DNA from: Butyriboletus loyo
Lineage: Eukaryota; Basidiomycota; Agaricomycetes; Boletales; Boletaceae
Direction of reading: 5' to 3'
Assembly: GCA_038093515.1 (NCBI GenBank)
Contig: JBBPSI010000236.1
Location: forward strand, 1 to 36,082
DNA length: 36,082 nt
Shown here in pieces: positions 8,922-18,769 of this stretch. Under the pieces are notes generated by a model that ran no database searches, was not told the DNA's origin, and was given only the letters and a program-made list of their open reading frames with translations. Numbering within the stretch: position 1 is the first letter of the stretch; every line of letters begins with the position of its first letter. Both the position numbers and the translations under genes were made by a program.

Positions 8922-9890
8922 CTAAAAGTCCATGGATCCGAAGACTGGGGATCCCGTGATGTTAGCGTAACCAACATCGTCAATGACATCGTCTCCTTCA
9001 TGAGGACAAACATCTCCATGCTCTTGGTGTTCCAGTAGGTGTTCCTCACAGCTTTGGCGAATAGCACACATTAGGGAGGGGTTGTATAATGGGCGAGGAG
9101 GGTGATGGTGCGAGGATCCTGAGGACTGACTAGAAGATTGGGAAGAGGGGTTGGAATGTCTCCTTTGTGGGCAACGTGACTGGGGATGACCAGGGAATGA
9201 TTGGAGGCAGAAAGGGCATTGGTAGAGGGTACAGTGGATGCGAGTGTGTCCGAGGCGGCGACAGGTGAAACAAGTATCGTGGTAGAGAGGGTGGGAACGA
9301 GGAAGAGGAGCATTGTTGTGTACCCTTTGCCATTCCCGTTCCGCTGGGGTAAAGCCCCTTTCTATTTCCTCGATTGCTTGGACTTCCTCCGCTGTCAAGG
9401 CGACTGAGTCATTGTCGGACAGAGGGTGTCCACTAGTAGGCTCGGTCAGGTGGGTAGGGTGTTCGCATCGAGCAGGGGTGTCAATGGAGGCATTTAAACG
9501 AGGGAGGGGGGACGAAGATAGTCGTTGGAGGAGGGGTCAAGGTGGTCTGACTCGTTCATCAATTTCCTGTACGAAGTCGGACATGCCTAGTTGATCCATA
9601 GCGACAAGGAGTTGGGTTTCTAGGTCGACCTGAGAGTGGCGCATGAGGGATATGATGAAATTGGGGGGGCGAGCATGAGGGAGATTGGCTAAGTGATCAA
9701 TGAAGAGATTGAAACGTCTGGCTTGTAGGAAGGCCAGGCGAAGAGCATCAAGGGGGGACGAAGAGTCTAAACTGAAGTCTATGTCCCGAGATAGTCCGGA
9801 GTCTTGTAGCATCAGGGCAAGGAGGTGGAGAGTATCATCATCGGAAGGTTCATGGAGGCGGCGAGCATATGGGTGATTTTCCTGGGCCAT
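8922..9890 (-). pseudogene. ORF3 of the LTR-D family, two zinc knuckles, one in-frame TGA
   Basis: The ATG at 9890 (MAQENHPYARR) lies 25 nt after the pol stop (TGA at 9918-9916), and the frame runs to TAG at 8924-8922, about 322 residues. The only interruption is TGA at 9539-9537. The N-terminal half is leucine-rich and probably helical; a block near 9725 (AFLQARRFNLFIDHLANL) resembles the RT-8 block SLMEARGYTLDILHAEG. The second half has CFTCRRLGHTRIHC (C-x2-C-x4-H-x4-C) and CPFCLQSFPGHPQSRC (C-x2-C-x6-H-x4-C). The second has the same odd x6 spacing and PGH as knuckle 2 of LTR-B ORF3. The third knuckle is replaced by a Ser/His-rich stretch and an acidic tail. Nucleic-acid binding is inferred; its role is unknown. 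Confidence 0.85.
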
Positions 9891-9964
9891 GTTCTTTTGT
9901 TTAGCGGGTGGTGGTTCACTGAGAAGGGGGGAAATCACGGGGATGGTTCTTCATATAATCTTTC

Positions 9965-10787
9965 TGTTACGCTGATAGCGCACAATAACTAGCAGCGAGC
10001 ACTTGACTAGGGGCTCGAGCCTAATAAGGAAAGTGCCGACTCGCGTGAACGACGCTATCGGGTGTCTTGCAAAGCAAGTGTCGGCGAGATCTTGTGTGGT
10101 GGCGACCAGACGAGATCGAGCAGGCTCTTATCGGCTTTATCGGCAAGAGATGGGTATATTGCTAGATTACTATGCACTTGGTAGATGCGTAGAATTAGCT
10201 AAAGAAATCGTACTACTCTAAGTACGAACATATATACTGGAGGGTATCGTGCACAGACCGAGCTGTGCGTGGCAGCGAGGGCAAAGGGCTATGAGTCCGT
10301 CCGAGTCATAGCGGTGAAAGAAAGAAGCGGCAAAGTGCCGGTAACGAGGGAGCTATGCTCCGAGCAAGATGGCGACATCGTCAGCGAATAGGAAGAGCTG
10401 AAGTCGAAGCGACGATGTCCACGAGGTGAGCCCCACAGGGCGAAGGGTGCGCGAACGGCGGAGCCCTTGGATACGGGTCTCGACGCGAAGGTACTGACGC
10501 GTCGTAATCTAATCACGTGCTAGTCACGTGATGTAACAAATGTCATTGGTTTAAGAAAAGAGGGACGCGACAGCTCAGCTGTGGGTCCGGCCCAACGGGG
10601 CGAGAAGACAGGGGCTATCTCGGTGCAACGGCACAGAGACTCGCAGGAACGAGCAGGGAAGTGGATATCGTCCGCTAGGTGACTGGGGAGCGGGCGATGG
10701 GCGGCATCGCAAGACGGCGGGGGCGGCAGGGACGCGTGAGCGTGGGAAAACGAGTGGCGGGGTATGCTTAGGGGTAAAACTGTAACA
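9965..10787 (-). repeat. Solo LTR-A with 5-bp target duplication
   Basis: 823 bp, flanked by CTTTC at 9960-9964 and 10788-10792. It splits the last codons of RT-4 pol; removing it with one target copy restores the LLKDYMKNHPRDFPPSQ end. Minus-strand box at 10259 and TATATA at 10236 (23 bp). Confidence 0.95.
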
Positions 10788-12225
10788 CTTTCAGCAACTG
10801 TTTGGCATTGTTGAAGTTCTTTTCGGGTTCCCATGAGTTGTCCGTGGTGGGATATCCTTTCCATTTGATCAGGAATCGGCGGCGATTGGGAGGTCCTTTG
10901 TGTCATAAGATGGCTTCTACTTCAAACTCCTTTTCTCCACCGATAAGGTCAGGGGGTGGTTTCGGGAAGTTCGGGCCATGAACATCGTTTTCGCGATAGG
11001 GTGATAAGAGGGAAGCATGGAATATGTCATGAATCTTCCATGTTTTGGGGAGTCGGAGCTTGTATGTGATAGGGGATAGGGTGTCGATGATAACAAACGG
11101 GCCTTCTCTTTTTGGGGCAAATTTTGGGTTTTCAATTCGTCGATGAAGGTTTCTTGCTTCTAGCCAAACTTTATCACCTTTTGAGAAGGGCGAGAAGGAG
11201 CGTGTGTTTCGAGAATTCATCGTCTGTTGGGCAAGGGCATGGGCTGCTAGTGCTTCGTTTCATGCTGCTGTGAGTTGTTTCAAACGTTCTTCGACAGCGG
11301 GAAGGTTTGTTTCGGAGATAATGGTGGGAAAAGGATGGGGTTCATATCCCATCATTAAGAAGAACGGAGATTTCCCTGTGACTGAATGGGGGCAGTGATT
11401 GTGTGTGAATTTGGCGTGGGTGATGTTATCTGCCCAGGTGGATGGATTATTTCCGCAAAAGATGCGAAGGTATGTTTCAACTTCCTGGTTAACTCTCTCT
11501 GTTTCTCCGTCTGTCTGGGGGTGGTATGCTGTCGAGAGGGAGAGGTTGTATCCTAGGAGTTTTCCGAGTTCTTTTGCGAAAGCAGAGGCAAACTGAGGGC
11601 CTCTGTTGGAGATTATCTTGTCGTATAATCCAAATCTGGCATATACTTTTAATAGGAAGAGGGAAGCAATTCCCGAGGAATCCACAGTTTTCTTGGTAGG
11701 GCATAGAATTACCCCCTTAGTAAGCCCATGGTCGACCACGACCAATAGGGTATCAAAGCCCTCGGCCGTCGGAGGGAGATCAGTGATGAGATCGCAGGAG
11801 ATCTGCTGGAATGGCCGGGAGGCGGAGGAGGGGATCGGAGTCAAGGGGGGGGTCGTTGGGTGAGTATTGGCCTTGTTCTGCTGACAGGCTGCGCATCCTT
11901 CAACGTACTTTCGGACAAAAGTAGCAAGACCAGGCCACCAGCATTCAGAAGCGACCAGTTGACGGGTTTTCAGGTATCCAGGATGGCCTGCTGTCGGGTG
12001 GTCATGATGTCGCTCCAGCACGGTTTTTCGAAGGTCTGCAGGGACGTAGACCCGCCCTTGATACGTAAGGATGCCAGCGTCGAATTTCCAATCAGAGAGT
12101 CGAGATCTGAATTTCTGCGGAATTGTTCCTTCCATTGCTTGGAGGGAATTGAGGACAAGGGGGTCGGAAGAGGAGGAGGAAGAGATGCGATCTCGTAGTT
12201 CAGTGTTGATGAGGTTGGCAAAGAG

Positions 12226-12733
12226 TGTTATAATCATAACATTTATTCGTACACTTTCACTTCAGACTTAGTCGTTTTCACTTTCAAAGGTCACGTGACA
12301 TAGTGCACGTGATCGTGGGAACTTACATGTGATCTCTTGCTGACTAAGCATATGATGTCATGGCCTAGACCAGGCCTAGACTCTATGACGTCACAACACA
12401 TGTATTTAATCTCCGTTTACTTCTCTTCTTTATGATCCCCGCGCCTCGTGTGGTTAATCACCGTTGCGCTTCTCTTCTTTAGTCTAGCCATGTATAGTAG
12501 TTCATCTCACGCACAGCATGGTCTGTGCGCATCTCTGTACAATATATAAAGGCTCGTGGTTAGACTAGGATTCCCTAGTTTTAACCACTTGTCTATTCGC
12601 TGGCAACAGTTGAGGACTAAGCTAGAACTCCTAGTTCATACTTGCCAGGTATTTGTGTATACCTGCAACTGTAGTGGACCCTGTGTGACAAGGCATTCGT
12701 ACTGGCATTCGACCGTGCGTTGCTAGCATAACA
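12226..12733 (+). repeat. Solo LTR-C with near-perfect target duplication
   Basis: 508 bp, TGTTATAATCATAAC to CTAGCATAACA, flanked by AAGAG (12221-12225) and AAGAC (12734-12738). It lies between RNase H and integrase of RT-4 pol, and the frame resumes correctly across it. Box at 12520, TATATAAA at 12543. Confidence 0.93.
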
Positions 12734-14939
12734 AAGACGGTGGTGGGAAGGAGGGTGACATCGTCGTTGTCAGTATCAGTGGAAGGGATGAGGTCGGGTC
12801 ATCGAGATAACACATCAGAGGCTGAGAGATCCTTTCCTGGTATGTGGGTCATCTTTAGATCAAAGTCCGCAAGGTCTAGAAGCCATCGTGCTTGGCATCG
12901 GTTCAGCTTCTGCGGTTGTCAGAAGTATGTAAGGTTCTTGTGATCAGTAAAGACATTTACTGGGTACTGAGATCCTTGGAGGTAGTGGCGCCATGTTTTC
13001 AGGGCTCTGATTACTGCGAGGAGTTCGCGATTGTAGATGTCGTAGTTTCGTTCTGCTGGGGAGAAGGTTTGAGAAAGGTAGGCGCAGGGGTGCCATTCTC
13101 CGTTGGCATCAGTCTGTAAAAGGACTCCTCCTGAGGTGTGTTTCGAGGCATCGGTGGTTATTGCAAATGGCCTGGTCAAGTCTGGCATGGTGAGGACTGG
13201 TTCTGAGAGGAATATATTCTTGAGGGTGGTGAAGGCGATTTGTTGATGTTCGAGCCATTCCCATGCTTGTGTCTTCTTCGTCAGGTCCAGGAGGGGTCGG
13301 GCGATGTCAGAATAATGGGGAATAAACCGTCAATAGAAATTGGTGAATCCTAGGAAGGATTGCACATCCTTGACCTTCTGGGGTGTCGGCCATTCTGAAA
13401 TCCCTTTCAACTTCACTGGATCCATTGCTACCTGCCCTGGTTTGATGATCATTCCGAGGTATTCAACTTCCTTCATTGCAAAATTGCATTTTTCTAGTTT
13501 GAGACATAGATCGAGTTCCTTCATTCGTTGGAGGACTCGTTGGGTTCTTTCTCGATGGGTTTCTTCGTCAGGGGAGAAGATGAGGATGTCATCCATGTAA
13601 ATGACAAGCCATCCTTCTGCGATGAGGTCTCTGAACGAATCATTCATAAATCTTTGGAACGTGGGGGGAGAGTTGGAAAGTCCGAAAAACATTACTGTTG
13701 GTTCAAAGAGCCCTTTGTGTGTGATAAAGGCGGCTTTCCATTGATCTCCATCCTTGATTCGTACGTTGTTATATCCCCATCGAACGTCAAACTTGGTGAA
13801 GACCTTGGCATCTTTTAGTTTATCGGCGAGGTTGGATATTAAAGGAAGGGGGTATGTGTCTTTGATTGTATGCTCGTTTACATATCTGTAATCTTGGCAG
13901 GGGCGAAGTCCTCCATCCTTCTTTTTGATGAAAAAGAAGGGCAATGCTTGTGGGGATTTAGAGGGTCGGATTTTTCCCGTTCGCAGGTTTTCTTCTAGGA
14001 AGTCTTCCGTTGCTTTTCTCTCCTCAGGGTTCAATGGATAGATCTTCGAGACCTTTGGGATGAATGTTTCATCGAGGTGGATTGCATGGTCGTATGGTCG
14101 AGATGGGGGTACATGATCTGTGGCTTCTTTTGCGAAGATTTCGCTGAATTCTTCGTATTCTTTTGGAAGGGTCGGTTTCGGTTTGTTTCATTCTGCTTCT
14201 TGTGCTAGTTTCGTGGAAGTGGTGAAGGTGCGAATTTGTTTCGCTTTGGGGGTGTTTGGAAAGTACCGAACACATTTCTTTAGTACTCGATTGAGAGAAT
14301 ATTGTCATTTGGCTTTTTCGGTGAACGTTTCAGGGGGTTGGTACTTGCAGAAATTGAAGATCTTTTCTTGTTGGACATAGTCAACATTAATATGCCCCGG
14401 AATGTTGAACTCTTTTTCTGGTTTCGAGTTCTTTGAGAGATAGGTCCCTCATTTCGACGTATGTGAGAAATATAGATCTAGGGATTTGTCTTTTGATTCA
14501 TCAATGATAATGGTCTTCTTCTTCCAGTCGATGATGGGGTTGCTTGCTTTCAACCAGGGGAGTCCGAGGATTACGTTTTCCTTGCCACAGTGCATGACAT
14601 AGAATTTCGTTTTCTGTACCATGCTTCCTATTTTGAAGTAGAGGGAGGTGGTGAATCGGATGTCGCCGTTTTTGTTTCTTGTTTGGTCGACATTTTGTAC
14701 TGGAATGGGAGTGGGGAGTCGTTCTTGTGGTAGGTGATGTTTCTTGACAAAATCCCAGTCAATGCATGAGACATCTGCTCCTGAGTCAATGAGGGCGGAG
14801 GTTTCGACGATTTTTAGCGCTTTGTTTGGATCAATTAACTGAGCTGAGACTTTTATTGAACGTTTCTCTGAGTCAGCTAGTATTACAGGGGCGCATGATA
14901 TGGAATGGGAGGGGACTCGTGTCGATCGAGGCCTCCGTT

Positions 14940-15866
14940 CTAAAAATCCTCTTCCCAGTTGGTGAGAAGGTTTTTGAGGGTCGAAGTTCTGCCAACTTGT
15001 AGGGTTTCTTCATCCTCTTCGTCGTCGCTTTCTACTTCAGCCAGCCTGGGAACCTCTTTCTCTGCTCTCCTCACCTTCTTTTCGGGTCCTTTTCCCTTCT
15101 TCTTCGGGCAGTTCCGAGATAGGTGTCCTGCTTCGTGACAATTGAAGCATTTTCCTTTTCGTCGATGTTCTTCGACTTGTTCCTTAGATAGTCGGATGGA
15201 ATCGACATCCATGTAGTCAGGTTCTTTCTCTTTTCGAGGTGGAGTGTAGTGCGTGAGGCGCAGTGGTTCTTTGTGGGAGGATCAGGAGACGACTGCATCA
15301 GCTTTGTCCCATTGCGTTTTGAAATGAATGGCTTGTTTGTACCATCCTGTCATCATGGTTGGGGGGTTATCCATGCCGTAAATTCGGCGGGTGAGAGAGG
15401 CGTTGAGTCCTCTGGAGAAGAACTCAATGAGAGCCGCATCTTCAGTTAATTCTGATCGTGAAGCGGCGGTCTGAAACTCAGCGAGGTATTCTTCTAGATC
15501 CATCCTTTCTCCCTTCTTATTCTTTCCTCCTACTTTCATGGTGGCGAGTTTGGCTATCGCCGTTCCTTTCGTATCTGCGTGTTCAAAGTTTGCTCTGAAG
15601 GCCTGTTCGAAGTCACTCCATTTTCCGTAGGAGGGGGAGGTTCCGCTTAGAGCAGCTTGTCTGAAGATTGCTGCCCATTGGTATGCTACACCCTTCTTCA
15701 TGTATGAGAGGGCAAAGGTGATCTTCTTGTTGTCTGTGTTGTATAGTTCTTCGTTGATGAGGAGGTATGACTTGACTGTTAATAGCCATGGGTTCAATTT
15801 GTCATAGTTTCCGTTGTAGTCTTCAGGTGAGCCTATCTTAAGCTCTGTCGGTTTGTATGTCGACAT
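14940..15866 (-). pseudogene. gag: RT-4 gag: capsid-like domain and CCHC zinc knuckle, one in-frame TGA
   Basis: I chose the ATG at 15866 (MSTYKPTELK) because it aligns with the gag start of RT-6. The protein would have about 308 residues and ends TAG at 14942-14940. The N-terminal two thirds look like a retrotransposon capsid (NPWLLTVKSYLL, WSDFEQAFRANFEH, LEEYLAEFQT, ALIEFFSRGLN). A canonical knuckle, CFNCHEAGHLSRNC, follows, then a basic stretch and an acidic tail ending NWEEDF. TGA at 15284-15282 is the only stop. The frame is also open upstream of 15866 through a Pro/acidic region (DPEPEPPESAE) into the 5' LTR, with another ATG at 16019. Gag assembles the particle and packages the RNA. 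Confidence 0.88.
14943..14949 (-). promoter_or_regulatory. Candidate -1 frameshift site at the gag end
   Basis: In the gag frame the last codons read G GAT TTT TAG. Pol is in the -1 frame and open across the stop. The site resembles the G GAU UUA site of MMTV pro-pol. RT-6 has the identical heptamer and stop at the same place. Confidence 0.65.
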
Positions 15867-16216
15867 TCTTGGTTTTCTAAAGCTGATGGGCGAAGGACCG
15901 GGTGTGGGAGAAGGTGGTTCGGAAGGAGAAGAGGGGGATCGTGGAATAAAGAGGTCGGAGAGGGATTTGGAAATTTCCTGTGTGGTTCCTTCGTCGTCAA
16001 GCTTTGATTCTTCGTCCATAAGATGGACGTCTGTTTCTATCTCTGATTCGGCTGATTCGGGGGGTTCTGGTTCAGGGTCCGAGGTGATAATGAGAGGGGG
16101 AGTTCTAGGTTGAGGCGAGTGGGTTTTCGGGATGAGGAAGGACCGGCGAAGGGTTTCTTTGGGTAGGGTTGAATGGTGGGGATAGGACCACAACGATGGT
16201 GGTCGTTCTTTGAGAT

Positions 16217-16227
16217 AAGCTAGATCT
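16217..16227 (-). promoter_or_regulatory. RT-4 primer-binding site, self-priming type
   Basis: AGATCTAGCTT on the minus strand, 2 nt inside the 5' LTR, is the perfect 11-nt complement of AAGCTAGATCT at 16419-16409 in that LTR. The latter lies 35 nt downstream of the TATA start, where the RNA should begin. Confidence 0.75.
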
Positions 16228-16229
16228 TT

Positions 16230-16730
16230 TGTTATGCTGGGACTGGGTAAGTACAAGCGTAGACTTGGATATAGTTCTGGAGCTCAAGAAGTCTTCTAGA
16301 CGTTCAAGTCTAACCTTCGAGATGAAGGATTTATCCGGTGTTCGAGTTGAAGGAAGACGACTCGCTACTAGAGACGAGAGGACAAGGATATCAATGATGA
16401 TTCCAAGTAGATCTAGCTTAGGGTACAACATAGCTAGATCTCATCGTATTTATACTATAGGGGAACGCGCACAGACCAAGGATGAAAGAGGAAAGAGGGC
16501 TATTGTACAATATGGAGGAGAATTGCCATTGGGCGAAGGGAAGTCGTACGATAGAAGGTTATGGAATATTCCATAGGAGTACCTTAAAGGGGAACGATAG
16601 ATCAAGGGTTGGATCTCGCTATCTAAGAAGTGAAAGAGGAATATTCCGAGTTGTGTTGGCTAAAAGGATAAGCTATCGTGAGATATGCTTAAGTAAAAAC
16701 AAAAGGAAAAAGAATGAATGAATTGTAACA
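16230..16730 (-). repeat. LTR-D, 5' LTR of RT-4
   Basis: 501 bp, adjacent to the primer-binding site and gag. On its right a plus-strand ORF3 fragment begins at once (TCCTGGAGTCC), without a copy of the left outer flank. Confidence 0.93.
16409..16477 (-). promoter_or_regulatory. LTR-D promoter: GGTCTGTG box, TATA, inferred RNA start
   Basis: On the minus strand GGTCTGTGCGC starts at 16477, TATAAATA at 16454 (23 bp) and AAGCTAGATCT at 16419. The last is the segment complementary to the primer-binding site. Confidence 0.7.
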
Positions 16731-17098
16731 TCCTGGAGTCCTTTCGGACCGACATTGACGAGCCCCAGGTCGCTTGTCGACACTCCCCCCTACCGCCTCG
16801 CACAGTGCGTCGCCAACCTCGCCAGGCATTACTCCAGATCGGAACCATCCCCGGGTCTGTCACCCTCACCGCTGTGGGAAGAAGGATTGCCAACCGAGCC
16901 ATCCGCTCTGTCACCCCCCAACCACCTACTCGACGAGGAACTCCCGCCATCCAGCTCATCCCTCGTATCACCTCCCCCCTTGCAGCAGCTGGTAGCTCTA
17001 ATGACTCTTCCTATGGACCCCCACCCCCCTACCTCACCAACCGGGACACTCGTAATTCCCCTATCATCCTCGACAACCGATCCCCTGATCCCAGCCCA

Positions 17099-17919
17099 TG
17101 TTACAGTTTTGCCCCTAAGCGTACTCCGCCACTCGTTTTCCCACGCTTACGCGTCCCCGCCGCCCCCGCCGCCTTGCGAGACCGCCCATCGCCCGCCCCT
17201 TAGTCGCCTAGTGGACGTTATCCACTTCCCCGGTTGCTCCTGCGAGTCTCTGTGCCGTTGCACGAGATAGCCCCTGTCTTCTCGCCCCGTCGGGCCGGAC
17301 CTTCAGCTGAGCTGTCGCGTTCCCCTTTATTTGACCAATGACATTTGTTACATCACGTGACTAGCACGTGATTAGATTACGACGCGTCAGTACCTTCGCG
17401 TCGAGACCCGTATCCAAGGGCTCCGCCGTTCGCGCACCCTTCGCCCTGTGGGGCTCGCCTCATGGACATCGTCGCTTCGACTTCAGCTCTTCCTATTCGC
17501 TGACGATGTCGCCATCTTACTCGGAGCATAGCTCCCTCGTTACCGGCACTTTGCCGCTTCCTTCTTTCGCCGCTATGACTCGGACGGACTCATAGCCCTT
17601 TGCCCTCGCTGCCACGCACAGCTCGGTCTGTGCACGATACCCCTCAGTATATAAGATCGTACTTAGAGTAGTACGAGTTCTTTAGCTAATTCTACGCATC
17701 TACCAAGTGCATAGTAATCTAGCATTATACCCTTCTCTTGCCGATAAAGCCGATAAGAGCCTGCTCGATCTCGTCTGGTCGCCACCACACAAGATCTCGC
17801 CGACACTTGCTTTGCAAGACACCCGATAGCGTCGTTCACGCGAGTCGGCACTTTCCTTATTAGGCTCGAGCCCCTAGTCAAGTGCTCGCTGCTAGTTATT
17901 GTGCGCTATCAGCGTAACA
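17099..17919 (+). repeat. Solo LTR-A with 5-bp target duplication
   Basis: 821 bp, flanked by GCCCA at 17094-17098 and 17920-17924 within ORF3 of RT-5. Box at 17625 and TATATAAG at 17648 (23 bp). Confidence 0.95.
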
Positions 17920-18112
17920 GCCCAGGCCCTACTCAACCTCGCCTTGTCCGCCCACAACTCTGCTTTGAGTGCAGTACCATTGGTCATTTCCACAGGGATT
18001 GTCCAAACTACACCTGCCCATTCTGTCATCAGATCGCCCCAGGTCATATACAGGAGTTTTGTCCTAGGCGTATCTGCGGCTTATGTGGCGATGTGGCGCC
18101 ATTGGCCATATC

Positions 18113-18620
18113 TGTTATAATCATAACATTTATTCGTACACTTTCACTTCGGACTTAGTTGTTTTCACTTTCAAAGGTCACGTGACATAGCGCACGTGAT
18201 CGTGGGAACTTACATGTGATCTCTTGCTGACTAAGCATATGATGTCATGGCCTAGACCAGGCCTAGACTCTATGACGTCACAACACATGTATTTAATCTC
18301 CGTTTACTTCTCTTCTTTATGATCCCCGCGCCTCATGTGGTTAATCACCGTTGCGCTTCTCTTCTTTAGTCTATCCATGTATAGTAGTTCATCTCACGCA
18401 CAGCATGGTCTGTGCGCACTTCTGTACAATATATAAAGGCTCGTGGTTAGACTAGGATTCCCTAGTTTTAACCACTTGTCTATTCGCTGGTAACAGTTGA
18501 GGACTAAGCTGAAACTCCTCGTTCATACTTGCCAGGTATTTGTGTATACCTGCAACTGTAGTGGACCCTGTGTGACAAAGTATTCGTACTGGCATTCGAC
18601 CGTGCGTTGCTAGCGTAACA
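18113..18620 (+). repeat. Solo LTR-C with 5-bp target duplication
   Basis: 508 bp, flanked by ATATC at 18108-18112 and 18621-18625, splitting zinc knuckle 3 of ORF3. Box at 18407, TATATAAA at 18430. It is very similar to the copy at 12226-12733. Confidence 0.95.
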
Positions 18621-18769
18621 ATATCGTCGCCAATTGCACCTTCAGGGACGACGTCTGGGCAGATGTCTCTGCCGATGACGCTTACAACAACGATTTCAAT
18701 GAGGGGGCCTCTCAGTGAAGGGACGATACAAGTAGTGGAGTTGGTGTCTCTACCATGGGAAGGGGGTAA

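Larger units (their letters stand above)
9916..14948 (-). pseudogene. pol: RT-4 pol: protease, RT, RNase H, integrase, chromodomain
   Basis: With the two solo LTRs and one target copy of each left out, one unshifted frame of about 1230 codons runs from the gag end to TGA at 9918-9916. It holds the protease (SALIDSGAD near 14780; VILGLPWLKASNPIIDW), RT ([13 protein letters not shown] near 13595), RNase H (TTDASKHTSGGVLL), integrase (HHCC finger near 11990-11880, [32 protein letters not shown]) and a chromodomain (FEVEAIL...WKGYPTTDNSWEPEKN) ending DFPPSQ. Stops at 14451, 14307, 14190, 13332, 12921, 12801, 11262 and 10905 (first base) are all TGA. Where homologues are clear they have Arg codons. 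SNRGPQ replaces the usual SDRGPQ, so the second catalytic Asp is Asn, a further loss. Confidence 0.92.
8386..16730 (-). mobile_element. RT-4: LTR-D element with two LTRs, gag, pol, ORF3
   Basis: It is the only element with both LTRs in the window (5' LTR 16230-16730, 3' LTR 8386-8886, both 501 bp and about 98% identical by eye). Order on the minus strand: 5' LTR, PBS, gag, -1 frameshift site, protease, RT, RNase H, integrase, chromodomain, ORF3, polypurine tract, 3' LTR. Two solo LTRs sit inside it. All coding frames persist apart from TGA codons. The outer flanks do not match: GTTTC on the left in RT-3 pol, TCCTG on the right in a plus-strand ORF3. The present copy therefore probably joins two insertion sites. 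Confidence 0.92.
16731..18718 (+). pseudogene. ORF3 C-terminal half in three pieces
   Basis: The pieces are 16731-17098, 17920-18112 and 18621-18718. They match residues from about 211 to the end of the RT-8 ORF3: Arg/Pro linker (LESFRTDIDEPQVA), knuckle 1 (CFECSTIGHFHRDC), knuckle 2 (CPFCHQIAPGHIQEFC), a damaged knuckle 3 and the end FNEGASQ with TGA at 18716-18718. Knuckle 3 is shifted out of frame by an apparent 8-bp duplication (TGTGGCGA repeated near 18080-18098). Two solo LTRs interrupt the gene. Confidence 0.88.

Noticed and set aside
12801..14451. UGA read as an amino acid in RT-4
   Set aside because: RT-4 pol itself ends in TGA, other copies have Arg codons at recognisable positions, and CpG transitions explain the pattern in LTRs as well.
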